Below are positions 1 to 4,782 of a stretch of DNA of 5,192 nt, piece after piece. How positions within the stretch are numbered: the stretch's first letter is position 1; each line of letters begins with the position of its first letter. This DNA comes from Armatimonadota bacterium (GTDB lineage Bacteria > Armatimonadota > Abditibacteriia > CG2-30-59-28): NCBI GenBank assembly GCA_016199605.1, contig JACQGJ010000092.1:1-5192 (forward strand), given 5' to 3'. The notes under the pieces were generated by a model. That model did not search any database. It was given only the letters and a program-made list of their open reading frames with translations, and was not told the DNA's origin. Made by a program: the position numbers and the translations under genes.

Positions 1-603
1 CGCCAAGACCCGGACATCATCATGGTCGGAGAGATTCGCGACGCGGAGACCGCGGAGATCGCCATCCACGCGGCGCTGACCGGTCACTTGGTTTTCAGCA
101 CTCTCCACACCAACGACGCTGCCGGGGCGGTCACTCGATTAGTGGAGATGGGAATCGAGCCTTACCTGGTTGCCTCGTCGGTCGAGGGTGTGCTGGCCCA
201 GCGCCTCGTACGTGTCGTGTGCGCCAACTGCAAGCGTCTGGAGCAATCGAAACGGGACACCGGCCCCGCCGCGCCTACCGCGAGAAGAATCTCCCCTCCG
301 CCGGGATGTGACGAGTGCAAGTTCACCGGCTACAAAGGCAGAACGGGGATCTTTGAGTTGCTCCTGGTTGATGATGATATCAGAGAGTTGGTGCTCAATC
401 AGTCGCCTGCGGGCGCCATCCAGGAGAGGGCCGTAGACAAGGGAATGAAACTACTGATGGCGGACGGGATCATGAAGGCCGAGGCCGGGATTACCACCCT
501 GACGGAGGTCGCACGGGTGAGCCATGAAGATGGGGCCACAGCAGACCTCGAGCGGCTGGTGATCGAGGAGGAGCGATCCCACGCCTCGAGCGGGAAGGCG
601 TGA
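1..603 (+). CDS. gspE: Type II secretion assembly ATPase GspE (C-terminal part, cut by window start)
   Basis: The reading frame is open from base 1, so the gene begins upstream; 200 C-terminal residues are visible. GspE is the cytoplasmic hexameric ATPase that powers pseudopilus assembly through GspL and GspF. The fragment opens in the Walker B region (DPDIIMVGEIRDAETA, residues 4-19) followed by the His box (TGHLVFSTLHTND, 27-39), both hallmarks of the GspE/PilB secretion ATPase family. A four-cysteine zinc-binding module follows: CANC at 74-77 and CDEC at 103-106, then FTGYKGRTGIFELL. This tetracysteine module is typical of GspE and PilB. Walker A lies outside the window. After the usual family ending (ITTLTEVARVS, about 164-174) there is an extra acidic tail of about 25 residues. 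PilB is the main alternative, but the downstream gspF-G-H-I-J-K order strongly favours GspE. Confidence 0.96.
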   Translation, partial: RQDPDIIMVGEIRDAETAEIAIHAALTGHLVFSTLHTNDAAGAVTRLVEMGIEPYLVASSVEGVLAQRLVRVVCANCKRLEQSKRDTGPAAPTARRISPPPGCDECKFTGYKGRTGIFELLLVDDDIRELVLNQSPAGAIQERAVDKGMKLLMADGIMKAEAGITTLTEVARVSHEDGATADLERLVIEEERSHASSGKA

Positions 604-604
604 G

Positions 605-660
605 CCTGTAGCACGCTTCGGACTCTGCGAGTCCACGTGGGTCCGTCCTGGAACTACAGG
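605..660. repeat. Intergenic palindromic element with TGC-loop hairpin (copy A)
   Basis: This unit begins two bases after the gspE stop codon. Its ends are a perfect 7-bp inverted repeat, cctgtag (605-611) and ctacagg (654-660). Inside is a perfect 6-bp hairpin, ggactc-TGC-gagtcc (620-634), flanked by a further cacg/cgtg pair (612-615 and 636-639). The core actctgcgagt recurs in the element at 3360-3467. The arrangement (terminal repeats closing around a small GC hairpin, placed between genes) resembles REP- or MITE-type dispersed repeats. There is no T-run after it, so it is not a standard terminator. Family membership is inferred, since only this window was examined. Confidence 0.7.
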
Positions 661-683
661 GGTATCGGATTGGTGCACCGTTG

Positions 684-782
684 CCCGTAGGATAAAGCTC
701 CAGCTTTGTCCTTGAGTGGCAGAGCTGGAGTTCTACCTGCGTGGTTGACGAGGAGGACAAAGCTGGAGCTTTATCCTACGGG
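684..782. repeat. Long inverted repeat, 29-bp perfect arms, between gspE and gspF
   Basis: Bases 684-712 are the exact reverse complement of 754-782, with 41 bases between them. Each arm is itself a near-palindrome centred on aaagct-cc-agcttt (or aaagct-gg-agcttt): 690-711 and 755-776 can each fold as a 10-bp stem with one G-T wobble and a 2-base centre. The region can therefore form one long stem or two separate small hairpins. A degenerate third copy lies in the loop (720-741). No T-run follows either arm, so intrinsic termination is not indicated. As RNA it could still affect mRNA stability or polarity between gspE and gspF (inference). Confidence 0.8.
720..741 (+). repeat. Degenerate third copy of the 684-782 repeat unit
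   Basis: Bases 720-741 align with 758-780 in the same orientation with four mismatches and one single-base gap. They share agctggag and the cta/cct/cg positions downstream of it. This suggests the gap accumulated at least three copies of one unit, one inverted, with the middle copy decayed. The alignment was made by eye. Confidence 0.5.
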
Positions 783-843
783 TCTGAGCGGGAGTGCCCC
801 GTGGTTCCGGGATGCGCCCGTCCGCGTCTTCTAAGAGGAACAG

Positions 844-2055
844 ATGCCTACCTTCCGTTACGTCGCAGTCGATCCTTCGGGCCACCGGCTGGTTGGGGAG
901 ATGAGCGAGGCCGACGAGCAGTCGGTGCTGGATCATCTGCGTCAACTCAACCGTTTCCCGACCGAGGTCGTGCTCGTTGACAAGGCTGCGACCAATGGCG
1001 CACGCCCGGGGAGAGGGCGAGGAATCCCCAGCCGTGATCTCGCCGTCTTCAGTCGGCAGTTGTCCAACCTGGTTCGGGGTGGGCTGCCGTTGCTCCGAAG
1101 CTTCAACGCCTTGATCGAGCACAGCGAGAACCCCCGGTTGCGCGCCGTGCTGACCGACGTAAGAGATGCGATCCAGGCCGGAAGCAGCCTGTGGGAGGCT
1201 TTGGGGGAACACCCACAGATCTTCCCTCCGCTCTTCGTCAACATGGTCCGCGCGGGCGAAGCCAGCGGCGAGCTGCAAAGCATCCTGCTGTGGCTGGCGG
1301 ACCTCATGGAGGCCGATCAGCAGAAGCGGACTCAGATTCGGTCTGCTCTGGCCTATCCAGCATTGCTGGTGATAGTCGGGAGTTCCGCAGTGTTCTTCCT
1401 GGTGACGTTCCTCATCCCTCGTTTCGTCGGGCTATTTGAGGAGATGGATCAGGCGCTGCCATTGGCCACCGTCGTCCTCCTGACGGTTTCCTCGTTTCTC
1501 GGCAAGTGGTGGTGGGCCGTGCTTGCGGGAGCCACCGCGGCAATTGGGATGTCCCGCCTCTATGTGGCAACGCCGAAGGGTCGATTCTTCTGGGACACGA
1601 TCAAGCTCCGGTTGCCCGCTTTCGGCAAGCTGAGCGTCAAGATCGGGGTGGCGCGGATGGCGCGGACCTTGTCGACTCTGCTGCGCGGTGGAGTGCCGAT
1701 TCTCACGGCCCTGGAAGTGGTCCGAGACGTGATCGGCAACGAGCGGCTGGCCCGTGGGATCGACGACGTACGAGATAAGGTGCGGGAGGGGCAGAGCATC
1801 GCAGAGCCCCTCCGCCAAAGCGGCCTCTTCCCTCCCCTGCTGACTCACATGATCGCGGTCGGTGAAGAGAGCGCCGAGCTCGATTCGGTGTTGATGACTG
1901 TCGCCAACTCCTATGACGTTGAGGTCGAGAACACCATCAAGGCGCTCATCGCCCTTTTGGAGCCAGTCATTATCATGACCATGGGCTTGATCATCGGCTT
2001 CATTATCGCCGCCATGCTGCTGCCCGTTTTTCAGATGAACCTCTTCCCAACCTGA
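844..2055 (+). CDS. gspF: Type II secretion inner-membrane platform protein GspF
   Basis: GspF is the polytopic inner-membrane core of the T2SS assembly platform; it contacts GspE and GspL and is thought to couple ATPase motion to pseudopilin insertion. The 403-residue length is normal for the family. The N-terminus (MPTFRYVAVDPSGHRLVGEM) is the typical GspF opening. Two homologous T2SF domains are visible: about 65-190 (FSRQLSNLVRGGLPLLRSF) and about 268-390 (ARTLSTLLRGGVPILTALEV), each ending with an acidic VRAGEASGEL or VGEESAEL motif. Hydrophobic segments at about 170-195, 209-236 and 367-393 give the expected three membrane helices. The ATG at 844 has agaggaa at 834-840 just upstream. 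The 240-base distance from gspE is large for this operon and is filled with palindromic repeats. PilC is the paralogous alternative, but the context fits GspF. Confidence 0.97.
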   Translation: MPTFRYVAVDPSGHRLVGEMSEADEQSVLDHLRQLNRFPTEVVLVDKAATNGARPGRGRGIPSRDLAVFSRQLSNLVRGGLPLLRSFNALIEHSENPRLRAVLTDVRDAIQAGSSLWEALGEHPQIFPPLFVNMVRAGEASGELQSILLWLADLMEADQQKRTQIRSALAYPALLVIVGSSAVFFLVTFLIPRFVGLFEEMDQALPLATVVLLTVSSFLGKWWWAVLAGATAAIGMSRLYVATPKGRFFWDTIKLRLPAFGKLSVKIGVARMARTLSTLLRGGVPILTALEVVRDVIGNERLARGIDDVRDKVREGQSIAEPLRQSGLFPPLLTHMIAVGEESAELDSVLMTVANSYDVEVENTIKALIALLEPVIIMTMGLIIGFIIAAMLLPVFQMNLFPT

Positions 2056-2087
2056 GCACGCTGGGAGAGGTGCAGCCGGTCGATACA

Positions 2088-2117
2088 TTGACAAGTCGCG
2101 CCCGGTTGGCAGAATAT
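2088..2117 (+). promoter_or_regulatory. Candidate sigma-70-type promoter ahead of gspG
   Basis: A perfect TTGACA lies at 2088-2093. An 18-base spacer separates it from GAATAT (2112-2117), which matches only three of six positions of the TATAAT consensus. It sits in the 159-base gspF-gspG gap, about 100 bases ahead of the gspG start. A separate promoter would make sense for the major pseudopilin, which is needed in excess, but the weak -10 box makes this tentative. Confidence 0.25.
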
Positions 2118-2203
2118 GAGGCCGTTGCAGCCGCACCCATTTCAGGACACGGCGTTGATCGACCGATTCTTTGAACGGGTAGATGAGAGCTTCATTTCAA
2201 GGT

Positions 2204-2209
2204 GGAGGA
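2204..2209 (+). promoter_or_regulatory. Strong Shine-Dalgarno site that sets the gspG start
   Basis: GGAGGA at 2204-2209 lies five bases before the ATG at 2215. The upstream in-frame ATG at 2116 has no purine-rich site, and the later ATG at 2254 is preceded only by weak sequence. This selects 2215 as the start and shortens the longest possible frame by 33 residues. Confidence 0.85.
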
Positions 2210-2214
2210 AATCA

Positions 2215-2703
2215 ATGAGAACACAGAATGGCTATCGTAGGACGAGCCCTCGTATGCGAAGGCGCGTCGGGGATTCGGGATACAGGCAACAGGGCCTTAC
2301 CCTCATCGAGTTGCTTGCTGTGATGGTGATACTCGTGATGCTGGCCGGGATTGTCACCACCTCCGTCGTCAAGCGAGTCGAGGAAGGGCGCCGGGCAAAA
2401 GCCATCGCCGATATCAGTTCCCTCGAGAGTGCTCTGGAACAGTACCACCTCCACGCCGGATCTTATCCGACGACCCAGCAAGGGCTTGAAGCGCTGCGGG
2501 AGAAGCCAACCACGTCGCCTGTGCCCGACCAATGGAATGGTCCCTACCTCACCAAGAAGATTCCGGCTGATCCCTGGGGACGGGACTACGTTTACGTGTA
2601 TCCCGGAAAGAATAACACCGAGGGCTGCGACCTTTACTCCTACGGACGCGACGGGCGTGAGGGAGGAGAAGGAAAAGATGCCGATCTCACCAACTGGGAG
2701 TAA
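2215..2703 (+). CDS. gspG: Major pseudopilin GspG
   Basis: GspG is the main subunit of the periplasmic pseudopilus that pushes folded substrates through the outer-membrane secretin. From the ATG at 2215 it has 162 residues. The leader is 27 residues with eight arginines, longer than the usual 6-10. Prepilin peptidase would cut at G27/L28, leaving a mature protein of about 135 residues, normal for the family. Glu at mature +5 (E32) and the helix LTLIELLAVMVILVMLAGIV are present. Family signatures follow: YPTTQQGLEAL (84-94), GPYL with PADPWGRDYVY (109-127) and the C-terminal DLYSYGRDGREGGEG plus DADLTNW (139-161). In known GspG structures that C-terminal region binds calcium, and the acidic residues are retained here. 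A Cys at 138 precedes the DLYS motif. The gene has its own strong ribosome binding site and possibly its own promoter. Confidence 0.97.
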   Translation: MRTQNGYRRTSPRMRRRVGDSGYRQQGLTLIELLAVMVILVMLAGIVTTSVVKRVEEGRRAKAIADISSLESALEQYHLHAGSYPTTQQGLEALREKPTTSPVPDQWNGPYLTKKIPADPWGRDYVYVYPGKNNTEGCDLYSYGRDGREGGEGKDADLTNWE

Positions 2704-2706
2704 GGA
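2696..2706 (+). promoter_or_regulatory. Ribosome binding region overlapping the gspG stop, supports TTG start of gspH
   Basis: GGGAG (2696-2700) precedes the gspG TAA (2701-2703), eight bases before the TTG at 2709. AAGGA (2702-2706) is too close to be optimal. No in-frame ATG or GTG exists between the gspG stop and the gspH cleavage site, so the TTG is the best supported start. The arrangement suggests translational coupling to gspG. Confidence 0.55.
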
Positions 2707-2708
2707 CG

Positions 2709-3329
2709 TTGAGCAGAGGTGCGGACAGCGTCGGAGGAGGGGGTTGCGCGATCAGAGGTCAATGCACAAGGCGCAGGCTGGCGCTCAAGGGAGTCCACGG
2801 CTTCACGCTGATCGAATTGATCGGCGTCATGCTGCTTCTGGTGGTCCTTTCCTCCCTGGCGATGCCCTCCTTCTTTCGCGCCCACCGGGAGGCCCGCGTG
2901 CGTGCGTCAGTGAGACGCGTGATGGCAGCCCTCAACCTGGCCCGTGGGCGGGCCGTTTCCGAGAACACGCGAGCACGTGTCGAGTTCGACGTGCAACGGG
3001 GGTATTACGGGGTCGCCGTCGAAAGCGAGCAGGACAAAGGTGAGCCGCGCTTCGTCACCGAGGTCAGTTCCCTCGGAAGACCTCACGCCCTTCCACCCGG
3101 AATTACTCTAACCGTTCTTTCCGCCCTGCGCGATCGCCCAACGGAGAAAGAAGTTGTCACTTTTTACGACGACGGACGAGCAGATGAAGCGGTCATCTTC
3201 CTGCGCGATCGGTTCGACAACGAGCGGACCCTCTCCGTGGACCCCTTAACCGGCAAGGTGCGGCTGATCGATACCGGAAAGCAGGCAGGATCGGGCTCAG
3301 CACCGCCCCCCCGGTGGAGACACAGGTAA
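2709..3329 (+). CDS. gspH: Minor pseudopilin GspH
   Basis: GspH is a minor pseudopilin, thought to join the fibre core to the I-J-K tip. The frame gives 206 residues from a TTG start five bases after the gspG stop. The leader is long (31 residues) and basic (TRRRLALKGVHG). Cleavage at G31/F32 would leave about 175 residues, with Glu at mature +5 (E36) and the helix FTLIELIGVMLLLVVLSSLA. The GspH/FimT-type pattern follows: an A-L-A-R-G-R-A-like helix end (AALNLARGRAVSENTRARVEF, about 73-93, read in two parts AALNLARGRAV and SENTRARVEF), then VVTFYDDGRADEAVIFL (149-165) and SVDPLTGKVRL (176-186). A short Ser/Gly/Pro/Arg tail ends the protein. FimT-type minor pilins are similar, but position between gspG and gspI supports GspH. 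The exact start is the least certain part. Confidence 0.9.
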   Translation: MSRGADSVGGGGCAIRGQCTRRRLALKGVHGFTLIELIGVMLLLVVLSSLAMPSFFRAHREARVRASVRRVMAALNLARGRAVSENTRARVEFDVQRGYYGVAVESEQDKGEPRFVTEVSSLGRPHALPPGITLTVLSALRDRPTEKEVVTFYDDGRADEAVIFLRDRFDNERTLSVDPLTGKVRLIDTGKQAGSGSAPPPRWRHR

Positions 3330-3359
3330 GAAACAAGGTAACTATTCACCTGCGCCCTG

Positions 3360-3467
3360 CTGTTGGGAGGGAGTGCGAACTCTGCGAGTTCGAGGACTCC
3401 CGACCCGCTCGTAGAACGCTGCCGGGACTGGCAAGAGCGGGTCGGGAGTCCAACTCCCTCCCAACAG
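3360..3467. repeat. 108-base branched inverted repeat between gspH and gspI (copy B)
   Basis: Three perfect pairings nest here. The outer arms are 15 bp (3360-3374 with 3453-3467) and the inner arms are 17 bp (3394-3410 with 3435-3451). On the left, between outer and inner arms, sits a 7-bp hairpin, cgaactc-TGC-gagttcg (3376-3392). On the right only one base (3452) separates the arms. The predicted fold is a three-way junction: outer stem, side hairpin with TGC loop, and inner stem closing a 24-base loop (3411-3434). The core actctgcgagt is shared with 605-660. No T-run follows, so it is not a classic terminator. It fits an inserted REP- or MITE-like element; mobility is inferred. Confidence 0.8.
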
Positions 3468-3503
3468 AAGAGAACAAGAGACTGGAAGGGACTCGATGAC
3501 TGC

Positions 3504-3899
3504 ATGAGGTACAGAGGAAGAGCCCAGAGGGGATTCACGCTGCTTGAGCTGGTGGTCGCAGCGGCGCTCCTGGCCCTTGGCACGGTGGGTGTCTTGCAGG
3601 CCATTTCGCGCGGGCTGTCAAACACCCAGAGGTGTTCCGATGAATCCAGAGCGGTGGCCCTTGCTGAGGCAAAGCTGACTGAGGTCCGCCGTCTCGGCAA
3701 AAGCCTCGGAGCAGCGGACCGAGGCGCGTTTCCTCCTCCTTTCGAGGACTTCCGCTGGCAAATTGATATGGCGCCTACGGGCACCCAGGGACTCAACCAG
3801 GTGACAGTTCTGGTGCTCTGGGACCGCGGCAAACATACCTGTCAGGTGGCCGTCGAATCGGTTCTCCCCCTCAACTCGGAAGGGTCTGGTGGGCAATGA
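3504..3899 (+). CDS. gspI: Minor pseudopilin GspI
   Basis: GspI nucleates the pseudopilus tip together with GspJ and GspK. The ATG at 3504 gives 131 residues with a compact leader (MRYRGRAQRG). Cleavage at G10/F11 leaves about 121 residues, a normal GspI size. Glu at mature +5 (E15) and the helix FTLLELVVAAALLALGTVGV are clear. Typical GspI features follow: a continuing Ala-rich helix (AVALAEAKLTEVRRL, 50-64), FRWQIDM (83-89), and the strand VTVLVLWDRG (100-109). The frame stays open upstream to a TTG at 3363, but that extension runs through the inverted repeat and would bury the cleavage site behind about 57 residues, so it was not used. A purine run (ggaaggga, 3484-3491) lies 12 bases upstream. 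The stop overlaps the gspJ start. Confidence 0.95.
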   Translation: MRYRGRAQRGFTLLELVVAAALLALGTVGVLQAISRGLSNTQRCSDESRAVALAEAKLTEVRRLGKSLGAADRGAFPPPFEDFRWQIDMAPTGTQGLNQVTVLVLWDRGKHTCQVAVESVLPLNSEGSGGQ

Positions 3900-4744
3900 G
3901 GACTCAAGGGACATGCCACACCGTGCGGAAGCAGTTGTACGCCGAGAGCGGCTTCACGTTGGTGGAAGCGACTGTGGCCTCTCTCATTGCGGCGCTGGTT
4001 TTGTCGGGCGTGTATGGGGCCTTCAATTCTGCCCAACGTGCTGTCTCACAAGCTGAGACCGCTTCCGACCTCAATCAACTCGGTCGGGCCGTTCTGTCTG
4101 ACCTCATGCACGAGTTGAACAACTGTTATCCCCTGTTCGAGGAGGAGGAGTTGTCGGGAGAGAACTCGATTGTGTTCCACGCCCTGGATGCCATCGACTC
4201 CAAGACAAAGCTTGACAATGACTCGCTTGATTTTGTGACGGTCTCAGGCAGGGAACGAGCCGACGGGAAGCCGGGATCGGACCTGATCCGGCTGCGGTAC
4301 GAGATCTCCGACATCTCCCTGGCCTCTGAAAGACGAAGAAGGACTTCGACGCCGACCGGTCTCGTGAGATACACGGACTACTATCCTAACCTGGGAGCGC
4401 AAAGCTCGGGCAAACAGAGCGCCGAGCCAAGGTTCACCGATCCGGCACACTTGCAGACAGTGGAAGAAGTGCGCAGCTTGAATCTTCGCTACTGGGATGC
4501 AAAGGCGGGCGATTGGGCGGATCACTGGGAGGACAATAAAGCTCTACCTTCTGCCATCGAAGTGACCCTCGGCTTTGTGAGAGATGCGGACCTCCCGGCG
4601 GGAGGGGAAAAGCGTGAGCACATGATATACGTCTCCGGCGCCGCTGATTTGCCGATGTACCGACTCCCCGTACAACAGTCCAACGGCAAAGCCAACGGGA
4701 AAGCTGAACCCGCGGGTGGTGAGGTATCCCCTGGTCCACCTTAG
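3896..4744 (+). CDS. gspJ: Minor pseudopilin GspJ
   Basis: GspJ is a minor pseudopilin of the I-J-K tip complex. The ATG at 3896 overlaps the gspI TGA by four bases (ATGA), so translation is probably coupled; ggaaggg at 3878-3884 could serve as ribosome binding site. The leader is 19 residues, with cleavage at G19/F20 and Glu at mature +5 (E24), followed by the helix FTLVEATVASLIAALVLSGV. The family's C-terminal pattern is present: LNLRYWDAKAGDWADHW (195-211), then LPSAIEVTLGF (217-227). At 282 residues it is longer than many GspJ proteins (around 200). The extra length lies in a charged middle section (about 140-190) and a Gly/Asn/Lys/Pro-rich tail after about residue 255. Similar enlarged forms in other phyla are plausible, but I could not compare them. 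Confidence 0.94.
   Translation: MRTQGTCHTVRKQLYAESGFTLVEATVASLIAALVLSGVYGAFNSAQRAVSQAETASDLNQLGRAVLSDLMHELNNCYPLFEEEELSGENSIVFHALDAIDSKTKLDNDSLDFVTVSGRERADGKPGSDLIRLRYEISDISLASERRRRTSTPTGLVRYTDYYPNLGAQSSGKQSAEPRFTDPAHLQTVEEVRSLNLRYWDAKAGDWADHWEDNKALPSAIEVTLGFVRDADLPAGGEKREHMIYVSGAADLPMYRLPVQQSNGKANGKAEPAGGEVSPGPP
4681..4704 (+). repeat. Short 12-bp tandem duplication in the gspJ tail
   Basis: caacggcaaagc (4681-4692) is followed directly by caacgggaaagc (4693-4704), with one mismatch. It encodes the repeated NGKANGKA part of the low-complexity GspJ C-terminus. Replication slippage is the simplest explanation. Confidence 0.7.
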
Positions 4745-4764
4745 CGGGAGGTCATACTCGTTAG

Positions 4765-4771
4765 GGAGGAG
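4765..4771 (+). promoter_or_regulatory. Ribosome binding site supporting the GTG start of gspK
   Basis: GGAGGAG at 4765-4771 lies 11 bases before GTG at 4783. An in-frame TAG at 4762-4764 blocks any earlier start, and no other plausible start precedes the membrane helix. Spacing is slightly long but workable. Confidence 0.7.
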
Positions 4772-4782
4772 AATTCCCTGTT

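Noticed and set aside
745..775. Promoter from TTGACG (745-750) and tttatc (770-775) ahead of gspF
   Set aside because: The spacing is 19 bases, and both boxes lie inside the repeat, whose sequence is explained by pairing.
684..782. Intrinsic transcription terminator after gspE
   Set aside because: The stem is long, but neither arm is followed by a T-run and the operon continues in the same direction.
733..1278. 181-codon minus-strand frame opposite the gspF start
   Set aside because: It overlaps the conserved gspF N-terminal domain and the 684-782 repeat and shows no family motifs.
1432..2136. 234-codon minus-strand frame opposite gspF
   Set aside because: It lies entirely antisense to the conserved second half of gspF, and its composition is that of a GC-rich shadow frame with no recognisable domain.
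2116..2214. Upstream ATG for gspG at 2116
   Set aside because: There is no ribosome binding site before it, while the in-frame ATG at 2215 has GGAGGA at ideal spacing and gives the family-typical protein.
605..3467. CRISPR array from the repeated hairpins
   Set aside because: The copies are in two distant gaps, are not regularly spaced, and differ in their flanks.
3314..3499. 61-codon + strand frame with a GTG start spanning the gspH-gspI gap
   Set aside because: It reads straight through the two arms of the inverted repeat at 3360-3467, has no ribosome binding site and begins inside gspH. It is a by-product of the repeat.
3363..3503. N-terminal extension of gspI from TTG 3363
   Set aside because: It would place 57 residues before the cleavage site, is encoded by the repeat element, and lacks a Shine-Dalgarno site. 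The ATG at 3504 gives a standard leader.
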